Assembly (NCBI GenBank): GCA_903772945.1
Contig: CAICTM010000009.1
Coordinates: 1-64,000, forward strand
Origin: Seminavis robusta
Lineage: Eukaryota > Bacillariophyta > Bacillariophyceae > Naviculales > Naviculaceae
Length of the DNA stretch: 64,000 bases
Direction of reading: 5' to 3'
The notes under the pieces are model-generated. The model saw only the letters and a program-made list of their open reading frames with translations, ran no database searches and was not told the origin of the DNA. A program made the position numbers and the translations under genes. How positions within the stretch are numbered: position 1 is the stretch's first letter; each line of letters starts with the position of its first letter. This document shows positions 22,401 through 33,715 of the stretch, piece after piece.

Positions 22401-25400
22401 ACTGCAGCAAGATGGTCAGCTCACCGTTGGCCTGCACCCGTGGCTGTCCGTCTACTATAGAATATGACAAGGGAGGAATGGAAACATCCAATTGCCCACA
22501 TGATGTACCAAGAATGCGGGCGCCAGTGCATTCAAGCGCTTCCACTTCACACATACTCGACAATGTAACCTTCGAATTGGATGCAACAGATGCCTCCAAC
22601 CAACGACTCTCTACGCTATTTTGATCGTCGACCTGGACGCGAACGGTGCAACCATTGCCCCACAAGCTTGCAGTCATTGCATTTCCGTTGCCATGTGAAG
22701 TAATGGATAGTTGGAGTGGTTGGATACACAAAGAGGCTCGACCCCTGGATAGCTGAACCTTGGCGAATCGTGCCTGCACCGAGACAGGGAGCTGCATTGA
22801 AGAGGGTGGTGCTGGAGCCCAAGTGTCTCCCTTGCTTGGTACAGTAGGGGACAAAGCCAGATGTAGGAGCGATGGAACATCTAGTTGGACCTTGGACTGT
22901 GCCGAGTTATATTTCAGACGAACATTTTCGAGTGGCACAACCATGCGATCCACCAGCCCAGGCACATGCACCCTGTTCAACCACTGCATTGTCACGAGAT
23001 GAGCGTGGCCAGGGCTGAGCCCTAATTGGACAGCCACATGTTGCGCAGACAAAACCTCCACCTCAGGACCTTCCACCTCAAGGACGTGACATACAAGAGC
23101 TTCACTGCTGATTGTCGTGCCATGGGGCGGGAACCGAACAGAAACGCCTACAAACTGCACTTTCGCACACTCTTCTTGCAGTGTCAATTTCACTTTTGCA
23201 ATAGTGACTGGTGGTAGTGGCGGAATGGAGGATAGCCCAGTATCATCGCTGGCAACGACACATTCCTTTTCAGTACCAAGGCATACAGCTTCTTCCAAAA
23301 GAGATTGCACTTTTTTGGCCACCGAACCTGACTGAAGCAAGACAGTCAACTCACCGTTGGCCTGCACCCGTGGCTGTCCCTCTACTATAGAATATGACAA
23401 GGGAGGAATGGAAACATCCAATTGCCCACATGATGTACCAAGAATGTGGGCGCCAGTGCATTCAAGTGCTTCCACTTCACACATACTCGACAATGCAACC
23501 TTCGAATTGGATGCAACAGATGCCTCCAACCAACGATTCTCCGCGCTATTTTGGTCGTCCACCTGGACGCGAACGGTGCAACCATTGCCCCACAAGCTTG
23601 CAGTCATTGCATTTCCGTTGCCATGTGAAGTAATGGATAGTTGGAGTGGTTGGATACACATAGACACTCGACCCCTGGATAGCTGAACCTTGGCGAATCG
23701 TGCCTGCACCGAGACAGGGAGCTGCATTGAAGAGGGTGGTGCCGGAGCCTCAGTGTCTCCCTTGCTTAGTACAGTAGGGGACAAAGCCAGATGTAGGAGC
23801 GATGGAACATCTAGTTGGACCATGGACTGTGCCGAGTTATATTTCAGACGAACCTTTTCGAGTGGCACAACCATGCGATCCACCAGCCCAGGCACATGCA
23901 CCCTGTTCAACCGCTGCATTGTCACGAGATGAGCCTGGCTAGGGCTGAGCCCTAATTGGACAGCCACATTTTGCACAGACAAAACCTCCACCTCAGGACA
24001 TTCTCCAGCAGTTCGATCAAGGATGTGACATACAAGAGATTCACTGCTGATTGTCGTTCCATTGGATAGGAACCGGACAGAAACACCACCAAACTGTGCT
24101 TTTGCGCCCTCTGCTTCCAGTGTCAGTTTCACTTTTGCAATAGCGATTGGTGGTAGGCTGTCCGCGACGGTTGCCTCTCCAATGCTGGCTTTGCTAGCGG
24201 TTGAGGATTTGGCTCCGTCCTCCGGTTGGAGACCGGGAAACTTTAGCAGATCTGATCCCAAAGCTTGCAATTCTGACAAGACAGTTTGGGATTCTATCGT
24301 TGCATCGATGCATTCTTGTATTCTTATGGTCTCTAGATCAGAAGTAGGAGTAAGAGAATGCGCAAATGCAAGCCGAGGAAGTCGGATAATGGAAGACTTT
24401 TTCGTTCCGAACGAAGTCGGACCAAATTGTGCTCCTCCCATTTCAAATTGAACCTTCTCCAATGCTCCTTTTTGGTTCATGGTAATTGTCAAGGCAGGCG
24501 ACTCCAGAGATGCCTGAGCCCACCCGCGGTCGCTTCTGATGCGGACACCAAGCGATGCTCGTGTCCCCGATTCAAATCGCCATGTCGTGTTTGTCTCGTC
24601 TCCTGTGGTGGCCAGGACGGTCTTGACTGCCGTCTCCTCATATTCGTATATTGTCGATTCGACTTGTTCCATGATATCCTGTGGCACAGATGCCTTGAGT
24701 TGTTGACATTCTCGGACAAGCTGTTTCACGACCGTATCATTCCATTCCACAAAAGCCGATGACTGATGTAGAGAGACGACACGTTGTACAAAATCTAATT
24801 TCCATTTGGTGTTTTCCTGGTGGGCTCCATTGCTGTCGTCTTTTGTTTTTGTATCGGCAAAGTTGAGAAAGGGCTGATCACCAATCCATACACCTTCGCT
24901 TCCTACTAGTTGCGACGTTGATCCATCCATGTGATAGAGCAATGTGCATTGCGGTATACGAACCGCCGTACCCTCCGGCAAGATAAGTGCAACAGAGGGC
25001 AACGGCAGGGTAATGGTGGTTGGCGTAATGGTGGTCGATGCTCCTTCGTCTTCTTCTTCTTCTTGGTTTGTGGGTGTTACCGTCGCTGCGGTATCATAGG
25101 CGGCCAGGGGCTTGAGTAAACGACAGAGTGTTTTCAATTGCACGCCACCGGCATGTAGTACCAATGCATCCGGCGACTCTCCGACAACTTGCAATCCATT
25201 CCTCCAACCATCCAAGAACCTTCTTCCGGTAATTCTCTTGACAGAGGCAGCATATCCAATGGGTTTCAATAGTGGCAGCTCTTGCTCCTGTAGCAGGACG
25301 TCAATTTTGATGGCCTCTAGAGATATCCGTTGGGACAAGGGTGGCGTGGGTGTGTCTGCATCTGTATCTGTATCTGTAGTATCAGACGTGTCGTGTTCTT

Positions 25401-26046
25401 GATGCTGTTGCTGCTGTTGTCTCCCAAAGGACAACAACTGAAGAGATTTGGCTTGCACTCGAATGTCTCCAATAAGTGAATTGTCGGAGTGACAGCCATG
25501 ATCTTGAATGAGTAAGGTAAAGTCAGCGATATCCAAGGTCAAATGGTCCACGATTTGCTGTATTTGTCGTTGAATGTAGCTGCTCTTTTGCTGCTGAGTT
25601 TGAGCGGTTGTGGGGGGGTGTGAGTGACAGTCTGTGGTCGTTGCAGTCGTAGTCGTTGTTGCTGCCTCTGCTTGTTCTTGTGGTGAGAGCTCTTTGCCAA
25701 TGACAATCCGAAAGTTGGCTCCTCGGATCGTCAGCCGTGTATCTCTGACAAACGTAGCAGTACTAGTACTAGTAGTAGTAGTACTCTTCTTGTCCGAGGA
25801 ACCTCCCCAAATCCAAGAGAATTCAATCTCATCGACCTCTCCCATCAGCCAAGCCGTCTGGGAGATTTGTCGAGGTCTCACTCGAGCATGCTTCAAGACG
25901 ATCTTGGTGTCCGTCAACAAATTGGACTCAATGTCCTCTTGCGCATCCAGAATAAACACATCGTTGAGCGTTGCCGCCACATGCTTGGCAAGCCATGCTT
26001 TCGGAGACAACGATGTCTTGACTTTGGAAATCCAACGGGAAAACAT
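19453..26046 (-). CDS. Giant chorein-like protein, possible bridge-type lipid transfer protein
   Basis: A 6.6-kb frame, interrupted only by a 93-nt in-frame intron (20212-20120, GTGCGT...CCCAG). Removing it restores the motif YKFGDFSRG and gives about 2,166 residues. The first 130 residues, with DIESNLLTDTKIVLKHARV, GEVDEIEFSWIWGG and TRLTIRGANFRIVIG, resemble the chorein N-terminus of VPS13-type bridge lipid-transfer proteins. The middle is a long series of beta-rich segments, including two near-identical 310-residue repeats. The C-terminus has a glycine-zipper stretch (GAGMIIGAAVAGPLGLVAGS) and four copies of a short Y-x-x-G-D-F-x-x-G motif, the last at the very end. Lipid transfer between membranes is inferred from the N-terminus only; otherwise the protein is unrecognised. 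Confidence 0.7.
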   Translation of the reverse strand: MFSRWISKVKTSLSPKAWLAKHVAATLNDVFILDAQEDIESNLLTDTKIVLKHARVRPRQISQTAWLMGEVDEIEFSWIWGGSSDKKSTTTTSTSTATFVRDTRLTIRGANFRIVIGKELSPQEQAEAATTTTTATTTDCHSHPPTTAQTQQQKSSYIQRQIQQIVDHLTLDIADFTLLIQDHGCHSDNSLIGDIRVQAKSLQLLSFGRQQQQQHQEHDTSDTTDTDTDADTPTPPLSQRISLEAIKIDVLLQEQELPLLKPIGYAASVKRITGRRFLDGWRNGLQVVGESPDALVLHAGGVQLKTLCRLLKPLAAYDTAATVTPTNQEEEEDEGASTTITPTTITLPLPSVALILPEGTAVRIPQCTLLYHMDGSTSQLVGSEGVWIGDQPFLNFADTKTKDDSNGAHQENTKWKLDFVQRVVSLHQSSAFVEWNDTVVKQLVRECQQLKASVPQDIMEQVESTIYEYEETAVKTVLATTGDETNTTWRFESGTRASLGVRIRSDRGWAQASLESPALTITMNQKGALEKVQFEMGGAQFGPTSFGTKKSSIIRLPRLAFAHSLTPTSDLETIRIQECIDATIESQTVLSELQALGSDLLKFPGLQPEDGAKSSTASKASIGEATVADSLPPIAIAKVKLTLEAEGAKAQFGGVSVRFLSNGTTISSESLVCHILDRTAGECPEVEVLSVQNVAVQLGLSPSQAHLVTMQRLNRVHVPGLVDRMVVPLEKVRLKYNSAQSMVQLDVPSLLHLALSPTVLSKGDTEAPAPPSSMQLPVSVQARFAKVQLSRGRVSMCIQPLQLSITSHGNGNAMTASLWGNGCTVRVQVDDQNSAENRWLEASVASNSKVALSSMCEVEALECTGAHILGTSCGQLDVSIPPLSYSIVEGQPRVQANGELTVLLQSGSVAKKVQSLLEEAVCLGTEKECVVASDDTGLSSIPPLPPVTIAKVKLTLQEECAKVQFVGVSVRFPPHGTTISSEALVCHVLEVEGPEVEVLSAQHVAVQLGLSPGHAHLVTMQWLNRVHVPGLVDRMVVPLENVRLKYNSAQSKVQLDVPSLLHLALSPTVPSKGDTWAPAPPSSMQLPVSVQARFAKVQLSRGRASLCIQPLQLSITSHGNGNAMTASLWGNGCTVRVQVDDQNSVESRWLEASVASNSKVTLSSMCEVEALECTGARILGTSCGQLDVSIPPLSYSIVDGQPRVQANGELTILLQSDSVAKEVQSLLEEAIGLDSEKECAAPSDEAGLSSIPPLWKQIEMVLPQAKAVVKEPMHLEGHAQNVCLRFNDARASTITVSIDGHAASYGPFSLRSTDASVTVAPGFHKATVFFGGASLSGPSGIALIMSDMRAELESPATAIVTGLVDSFVVPSMFELEEPTAGGTFSFTDGLIDITLAKLCGICPKLLGANTATSKADDDTTGALLACPIHVRVQELSLKATKESTASIVGASPVDILVVPAEGLMSVDADLGTNLRIVDSANGRWLQASISPISAVLEPSGMPSNASCSLIRIGPCSPGQLGISIPKFEMVSTAIKTDEVTGSFESFDVLQEVQALWHDCFPSESTSSPPFIWSIPKAIVSVESMKTRVVAEHVTFDSAMTGLSCSRLGWQDDGGVAAAFSGLHVEKKTVTGYHGVIATIDALYFPAFGTIGRPVQQKTMVSFDDDGLSIETPPVDVVIFEGEQQKVGQDLAPKSSAAGTIPFPVRLNLQRVNIRSFSENGEVTVLSQLAVHLRPQEQDPFAQNATQGAFFHLALTSAENKLLKLAKTTASGVVFPSDLATIHQFRLATGAAEVSVGLSSVDWASVFGNQKSQDAKKPIALPLCLVENFVAHLKYQGTIVGMQQTSVNVPALQGGPNTSSSDLVQHLKKAMLDRVPAMITNAAFLGENVSEMTAKTAGRVLLAASTATGSAAGSVVGLAAIDGIRGSVTAGKESRGAQTGEGYKFGCVQEILCHAHYHDGSMPLTYILLIVFPASPSDFSRGAIHSIRQAATSGAQTRRGESESYSVGDFTVGASKGAVKYASQNKSRLGAAGGSGAGMIIGAAVAGPLGLVAGSIIGSKFGGAALGDSQTTEQSSPAESSASLGQPTATSNEVDLLGLPVSHQSQTTRTVVSPSMPMPHRPGVNPNFGSAGMANAPPSTTYQQAPVQHQPQQRQEQQKKGYRFGDFAKGVVAKGKEKSGRSGGDAYKFGDFSRGLFK
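20120..20212 (-). other. In-frame, stop-free intron in the chorein-like gene
   Basis: 93 nt (31 codons), starting GTGCGT and ending TCTCCCAG. It has no stop codon, so a naive translation reads through it. Its removal joins GYKFG to DFSRG, matching three other copies of the motif in the same protein. Confidence 0.75.
22291..24150. repeat. Tandem duplication of 930 bp within the coding region
   Basis: Two head-to-tail copies, about 22291-23220 and 23221-24150, with a constant offset of 930 bp (310 codons). They differ at scattered bases and by a small run near 24000. Both are in frame in the chorein-like gene. Confidence 0.9.
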
Positions 26047-27020
26047 GCTGTACTTCTATTTTTACTCTTAGATCTACTTACTCGCTTGTGTCTAGTCTGG
26101 TGCTTTTCCAGAGAATGATATCTAATTCTCTAGCTAGAGCTACATACATGTAGCAAGCCAGTTTTGTATTTTGTGAGGGTCTGACAGAGGGATCTTCCAA
26201 TCAACCAGCTTACCCATGAATGATTGAAACATTGGCTCCGTTGATGGTGTGTTGGATCTGTTCCATGTCGCAAGACTCTCGACTCGACTCGACTCGACTC
26301 TCTTCGTTTCGTCTTCTTTTTATTCCAGGATCTTTGGGACGACCCAACTCGACTTGACCCTTTGGTAGCTAGAGTAATAATAGGGTTCTAGCTACCGGTA
26401 TTGGTGTGTCTTACCAGTAATCTTCAACTATCTCGAATGTTTTACCGCATCTACCTGAATTCCAGTGCCCGCTTCCTGGGTTGAGAAGGCTGTTTGGATC
26501 TTCTCTTGGTGCGACAATGTAGACTAGTCGTGGATACGATTTTCCGTACCGTACAGTTGACGGAGGTAATAAGTACAGTTCCCGTAGTGGTTTGTCTTCA
26601 AGCACCACCGGCTGGTCAGCTACATAGTCTCCTCCACTATCTGGCCCCTTTCACAAGCTAGCAACGCTTCCGTGGGGTTGCCTTTCTCTCAAGTAGAGCA
26701 AATTCGACAACAGTCTTGTTTTAAAATTAAAATGTATATATTCTATCTGCTTCACAGCCGAGATCAACACCGTTTGGCCGAGATCAACGGCGGCAGATCG
26801 ATAGCTAATAATGATATGTACCCGCACGCAAAGAGATCACTTCGTCCGAAGTTGTGCCGCGGTGGGAATGTAGTTTGTTTGTCTGTCTTTCTACAGCCAC
26901 AAAAGTTCACGTAGATTGGTTGGTTGGTTCACACACACACACAGTGAGCAAAGTGCCCATGCTGTGGAAATAGCACTAATGTGAGTTGTGGGTCCTCCTC
27001 TTTCGAACTGGCAACGAGTT
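26047..27020. other. Intergenic with GACTC repeat
   Basis: Holds a CGACTCGACTCGACTCGACT pentanucleotide run near 26280 and an ACACACACAC run near 26930. A 65-codon minus-strand frame at 26411-26608 has some protein-like words but I cannot support it as a gene. Confidence 0.45.
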
Positions 27021-30000
27021 TTAGTTGCATTTAGTCCTCCACCAGTTCGCACCGTTGCAACAGGAAGAGCAACTCCAAGAGAAACAAGCGGTGCCGCCTC
27101 CCCAGCAAGGCTCGTTACCACAAGCATTCGCAACTTTGCCCTCCCACCATTCCCAGGAATTGCAGCAGCTGTGGCAAGATGTACCCGCAAGACAAACCGT
27201 GCCATCGCCCCAGCAGCCTTGTTTTCCGCACTGCAAGTTGAGGGAAAATAAATGAGTCAGGTTTGATTAATCCTTAAGAGATGGAGGATCGAACGGAAAA
27301 TCCCACTGCCACAAGCAAACATCAGTAACTCACCTTTCCAAACATATGACCACCGCAGCATTTGTGACAGCTGATGCCGTTGACGCATGTGGTGCCGTCA
27401 CCCCAACAGGGCTCTTTGCCACAAGCACGGCCGGGCAAACTCGTCGTCTTCAACGCCATCCAATCCGAGTCACCATTCTGGCATTGGTGGCAGCTGATTC
27501 CATGAACACAAGGGGTTCCATCTGGCCACTTCGGCTCCGCACCGCAAGCATGGCCGGGCAAACTCGTCGTCTTCAAAGCCATCCACCATGTGTGAGCATG
27601 CTTGCACATGTGGCAGCTGATCGTTCCAAAACATTGCTTGAGGTCAGAGAGCTCAGGGTACAATTATGATTGATAGACACAACTTGTCATCGTTTGCTTA
27701 CCTGATTCCATCGACACAAGGTGTTCCGTCGTCCCATTTTGGCTCGACGCCACAATGGTCCCATGCAGGTCCGAACCAAAAGTTCGAGCCGCTGCAACAG
27801 TTGGGGCACGTAGCTCCGACAGTCTGTCCGGCAAGACACTTTGTTCCGTCCGACCAGCAGCCTTTCTTTCCACACTTCGTGGACATGTGTCCGTTACAAC
27901 ACTTATGGCACGAAATTGCCAAAACACAGGTGGTGTCATCCCCCCAGCACGGCTCGTCTCCACAGGCTACACCAGGCAAACCACCCAGCTTTGGAACACT
28001 CAACCAACTTGAATATCCTACCAAGGCAACGCAGCAAGGAGCAGGGGGTGAGTGTCTCCGTCGTAGGGATCAGGTGCTGAATACTCCCATCTTCACTTTT
28101 GTGCTTACCATGTTCGCACTGTCCGCAGCTGATGCCGGCAACACAAGGCGTTCCATCTGGCCACTTCGGCTCCACGCCACAACCCTTGCCTGGAATTTTC
28201 TTGTCGGTTCCGAGCCACCATGTTTCATCATTACAGCAATTGCAGCAGGTACCAAGCTTCTTCTGGTCGAAGGCATTGACACACAATGTGCCGTCTTTCC
28301 AGCACTCTTTACCAGTGCACAAGGCAAGGAGTTCATAACCGACCGACGCGATTTTAGTCCATTCCTCCTCTGGATTCCATTCGCCCTCCAAAATCTTTTC
28401 GAAAGTCCCAACCATGTTTTCTGTGCTGAAAATATCCTGCAGCTTCTCGCCAGCTTTCTCGAAGGACAGAGCAAATGCTTCGCCAAGCGTGTTCAAGTGC
28501 CTGTCGGCCTCATGCAAGACCCACATGACGCCGTCTTTGACCTCCTTCATAATGGCAACAAACCACTCAGAGACATTGTCAAGGCCCATCTTACAACCAA
28601 ATGTTTTGTAGTTAGAGGAACACTGCAAGGAAAAGGTTGTAATAGGAAGGCCAACAATTATCGGGACATTAAGGATGAATCCGGCGTTTCCCTCGTTCAG
28701 CGTGACCCCCCAGCCGTGGTGATGTTGGGTGCCGATGGCCTTGACATTCAAATGTTTCAAGATGCCGTCAATATCCATCTTCCATCCTTTCTTCTTGAGT
28801 ACAAGATTCTGTTGGTGATTATCCCAATCGAGGAAAGAGAGAGTCTCTGAGTCGAGTCTGCTGGCGACAGACGCAAAAGATCCTCAAGAACGGAACTTAC
28901 CACCATCCCTTCAAAATGCCGAAGAACCTTTAAAGTTTCTCTCCTGATAACCTGGGCGTTCCCTGAATTCCCCATGAAAATAGAAATTCCAGGGTAAATC
29001 TTCTTGACGGATTTATCCGCTAGGACTGCGTGCCTTTCTGCTGTGGTGATATGAACCGTGGCCCTACCCACCTCAATATCAAAATTTGGAAGTGCTTTCC
29101 CAATCACCGGAACATTCTTGAAGCTCATAATAAAGTTAAGTCTCCCATCAATCACAATCTCGAGCCCAAACTCGTTCAAGAACTCAGCAAGGTCGACCTC
29201 GCCTGCTGCGTTGAAAGACATCATCTTTTTGGCGACAGCTTTTTCATCCGCAGGTCGGCCGTCTTCCAATGACAAGCTGAGTCCTCTCGTGGCAGTTGCC
29301 TTGAGTGTGAACCAGTCCTTGAACTGCTCACGAATTTTTTCAGATTTGATAGAGAAAGCAAGTTCGTCATAAATAGTGGGACGGAAAATGTAATCGAAAA
29401 ATTCCACGCCATTGTACAGAGGAATCTTCATTTCGAAAGCATTCGTGGTGGACAATCCAAACGAAACATGGTTCAAGCCTAATTGCACAGCAGCGGCAAT
29501 TATTGTCGCAATACCATATGTTTCCACTCCACCCTGGGCGACAAGTCAATGGCATTCAAGGATTCAGAGGCTGTGTTGATATGAGCGGACTCTGAATGAA
29601 AGTTGTCACTGCGTACCTGTGCAATTATACAGCTTACGAGTCCCGTGTCCATGGCGAAGGCAACCGAGGGCAAAACTAAAATCGTCAAACCGATGTGTTA
29701 GTAAACAAAAACGAGTTGCGAACAAACACGAGTTGCACCCATTCAACCTATTCAAAGACTGCTTACCGTCGCAGAAAGAAGCCGCCAAACAAAAGGAAAA
29801 TGTGATACTGGTTCCCAGGCCTTCACAAACTTGGGCGGCAATTGCAGGTGGAAGAGTAAGGTGGCCAGCGATTGCAGACCATTCGGCCTTTTTGCTGGTC
29901 GCTATAGGAAGTTTGCCGCACATCGGCACCATGTGGTCCGTCTTTTTGGGCCATCTCATGGTCGCTCCGGGGAAGTCTCCAACACACATCTTGGCTTGGA

Positions 30001-31727
30001 AACCACCAATTTGCTCCGCGAGAAACATAGCCACCCTTTCAATTTGCTCGAAAACAACCTTTACAATGTCGTCTAATTGTTCGTTTGCCCCCGTCTGTTT
30101 GAGAAGCTCTGCCACAATTGCATGGATGAGGCGAAGAGGCGAAGCCACCGCATCGACGCACTCGGGAATTCCTGCTTCCTCAAACTCTTTCTCGAGCGCA
30201 TCTGGTACGAGTCCGATTTGCTTACGACCTCCATTACACGTCGTTAAGGGAAGCTGGAGAGATGCCGGTCTAGGGGCTGGTTTAGGGCGATCTGGCAGTG
30301 TGACTGCTAGAAGTCCAGGTCCTGGTCCCTCAGCCTTTTCAACGCAAGACTTGCCCTTTCCACAAGCAGGCACATTACAGTATTCCCATCTGGGTAGACA
30401 ATGGAAGAAAAGTTCAGTTTTGGAACCTCGTGACCAAGACAAAGCACGTGCATTGGCCTCACCTCTTGTCTTTCTTCGTTGTGTAGCACCAGGACTTGTC
30501 AGCTCCATCTGGGTTGCGACCTGGTGATAAGGGGAGAAACTGAACTGTAAGAGAAGCTGTGCAAAACGAGAATGGATGTCATCTTTATCTTCACCAAGAC
30601 TCACAGTAGTTTTTGGTCAAGCCTGATTGGGGGAATTTTTCTGGTGTCTTGTCATGTTTCTGGGGTTCTTGGGCGGCCCAATCTTGGCAAGGAATACCTG
30701 ATTCAGTGACACTGATTGTGCCTCTATAATCAGCCTGCTTCTTCTCTGCCACCCCACATTTGTCTGAGAGATCGCCACAAGTGGGTACAGCACAGAACTC
30801 CCACCTAGCATGAGAAAAAAAAGCGTCAGTTTTGGAATCTACTGCCGAGATTCATTCCACCATCAAGGAACAAGAGTGCATTTGCCTCACCTCTTGTCTT
30901 TGTTAGTTGTGTAACACCATGCCTTTTCAGCTCCATCCGGGTTGCGACCTTTTGAAGAGGGAAATCAAGCTATAAGACGCGGCACCCAGAACAAGGCATC
31001 AAGAAGTCCCTAGGAACTCACAGTAGTTTTTGGTCAAGCCTGATTGGGGGAATTTTTCTGGGGTTTTATCATGTTTCTGGGGTTCTTGAGCAGCCCAGTC
31101 TTGGCAAGGAAGCTTTGATACAGTGATGCTGATTGTGCCTCTGTAATCAGCCTGCTTCTTATCTGCCGAACCACAAGTGTTTGGGGTATCCACATAACAC
31201 AACTCCGCTGCTGCCTCAAGGTGCCTAATGATGGTAGAATTGGAGTACGCTTTTCCGGTCCTCACGTGCTGGTTGAGATTCGCCGATGCATCCTGTTGTC
31301 GGACAAGGTTCAACACATGGGTGACAAGGTTCACGACATGGGTGAGAAGAAGGTACAAGGATTGATTCGATTCGGACGAAGCCGATGGGACGTACCGCCC
31401 AAGCACCGCTATCAGTTTCGATTTCAACACCTTCCTCGACGTCCAACGAGGCAAAGCTCTGCCACACCATGTTAATCTCCAAGCCTTCGGTGCCCGCACC
31501 AAGATCTTCCTTGCCGGCTCTCAAACCCTGTCAATGAAAGAAACAAAGAAGAAGGTTGAATCCGGATGAACGAACAAACACTGTGATGGGCCAGGCCAGA
31601 ACTGAACATCCCATCGAATGAAACGAAGATGGACCAATGGCCGAACGGGTCTTTCAGGACGTACCGTTGCATCGCTGCAGCGCACCGACAAGCTCAGTGT
31701 CGCGATGAACGAGACAAAAAGCTTCAT
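27021..31727 (-). CDS. Secreted protein with two kringle domains and nine Cys-rich repeats
   Basis: Thirteen exons can be read, all GT-AG and phase-consistent: 31727-31665, 31527-31396, 31292-31022, 30948-30891, 30804-30605, 30520-30463, 30389-29767, 29675-29617, 29533-28901, 28808-28109, 28017-27702, 27616-27334, 27230-27021; 1,201 residues. A signal peptide (MKLFVSFIATLSLSVRC) comes first. Two kringles follow at about 104-185 and 190-271, each with ADYRGTIS, PCQDWAAQEPQKH, FPQSGLTKNYC, RNPDGA, WCYTT and WEFC/WEYC. A central region (about 290-850) is unrecognised. The end carries nine repeats of the pattern CGxEPxWxDGTxC...GxSCxxC. Kringles bind protein, lysine or carbohydrate ligands, and the Cys-rich repeats suggest a disulfide-stabilised adhesive or wall protein. 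Location outside the cell is inferred from the signal peptide. Confidence 0.85.
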
Positions 31728-32232
31728 GGTCAATTTTTCTTCTTCTATCCTTTCTTGGTGGCTTCTGTTGTCAGATTTCCAAAAAAGTGAGCTCTGTAAC
31801 TGTGCCTCTCAGCCCCTCCGAAGATCTTCCGCTTTGGCACCAAGATATTTGATGACCAAGCTACATGGATGCTTGGACAAGACTACCCCCCGAAGATCCT
31901 CCAGCCAGGAACAAGATACTCGAATGACCAAGGCTGCCTGAATGGAGAGATGATGCCTTCAACCTCCGAAGATCCGCCTTTTGCTCCGAAGATCCTGCAT
32001 GCTGACCAATCGGAAGATGCTAGCTAGTGCCTCCTTGCCCTCGCTCTAGCAAGATCTTCTTGCCCCCGACCAAAGCAATAAAGGTGCTCGACAATTGGGC
32101 CCAACCCTCCGAAAACCCACGAGCAACATTCTGTCCTTTGAAACTCGCGCCTGATCATCCGGCACAAGATTTGAGCGCATAGGGTAGATCTAATTGGATG
32201 GGAGTGACAATCGAGAACGGTACCATTCGACG

Positions 32233-32258
32233 GTACCGGTACCGGTACCGGTACCGTA
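32233..32258. repeat. GGTACC microsatellite
   Basis: Four to five tandem GGTACC or ACCGGT units. The same hexamer recurs singly or in short runs through the window's non-coding DNA (for example near 15825, 47577 and 48828). Confidence 0.85.
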
Positions 32259-33715
32259 CCAACAAGATCTGACAAGATACGCAAGACTGAGCCGTCCCCT
32301 TCCAAGAAGCCCACGCTGCAAGAAGGAACTCTTCGGGCGTCCCTGAAGTACCGGTACTACATTAATAGTAGTATTCACAGCACAGGCTTTCCCAACAACC
32401 ATACTCGTACCGGTACTGTACCGGTAGTACTAAAAGTACTGATATCAATGTGTTGTGTGTGGACGCATCACTTTCCCTCGGCCCTCCCCTAGAGTAGTAT
32501 TCACAGCAACGACCTCCTTGGGCTATCCGAAAAGGTGCCCCCACAGATGTCCTACTGCGTGTGCAAGGGCCCTTCAAATCTTCAAATACCCTTCTCACAA
32601 AATAATGTTACACTGATCCATTCGATTCGCGAACTTTGATAGGGAAAAGCATCGCCAACAGGACCTGGTGAGGCCCAAGTGACAAGGACACGAGCGAGGG
32701 ACTTGTGTGTGTTTTTGCGAGCAGGGAGTCCTGTAAAAACCGGAATAAAAAACCGGGATAAAAAGTCGAGCCCAAAATAAACCTGAATAAAAGACGACCA
32801 TGGCGTCTTCAAAAGAGACGAGTCGAGCCGAGTGACAGTCAAACGGAAGAAACTCGTGGGACAGATGCTGGATGCTGGTATTATGGACTGAATTTTCAAG
32901 AGACTCGGCGGCTAAACTGAACGAATCGAATCGAATCGAATCATTGAATCGAATCGAACCCATTCCCATGCTTGGAATCGAATCAGTCTGCACTTTTACA
33001 TCGTAGCTATTAATACTAGCTAGCTAGCCTAGCTAGTACATGCAGTGGAGGAAAGGTCGGCTCATCGATCGAGGAGTGAGTCCCCGAAAGCACGCCGCTC
33101 TCAGGCTCATCTTTTGAAAGCAAGAAGAAGAGGAACTTGATGATGAAGAGCACCGTGTCCGTCATGGTGGATCTGGTCGCTGAACTCCAAAGATCGGCTG
33201 CGTATTTTAATATCGCTGCGCGCTGTTTGCTCAGTCGTGGATGTTTCTCTTATTACATTATCGCTTGATACCGTAAAGATTTAAAGACCTTATTCGTGAG
33301 GTCACCTCACGATTTAAACATAGAAGGGGGTCTGGGGGTGGCTCGTGCAATTTACTTTGGCTCTTTTGAATAGGGGCAAAAAGTACAAAAGCTGATTCTG
33401 CAATTAAGAGGCCTTCTTGAAGTGCTTTTGGTGTGTTAAAGCATGCACTAGTAAATTAGTAAGGATTGGTTCATAGGAAATCCTTTCACATACTTTAAAC
33501 CATCACTTCTGGTTATGGTTTGAAGTGTACCAAGAGGGCTAGATGATTTAACGCCGGATACATAAAAAGCTAGTAAGACATTTTACAAAACTTCAATGAA
33601 CTCCTAGGAATGCCTTACAGAGGATTACGGTGGAATCTACGATTATTTGGCAAGCTGGTTGTGCATGTACAGTTGTAGAGGATTTGACCAAGTGTAGCAA
33701 TTTGGTGTAGAACAT

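Noticed and set aside
26411-26608. 65-codon minus-strand frame with words such as RELYLLPPSTV
   Set aside because: Too short, with no homology I recognise and no splice partner in the neighbourhood.
32230-32260. ACCGGTACC runs as regulatory palindromes
   Set aside because: They occur as variable microsatellites in both coding and non-coding DNA, so a regulatory role cannot be supported.
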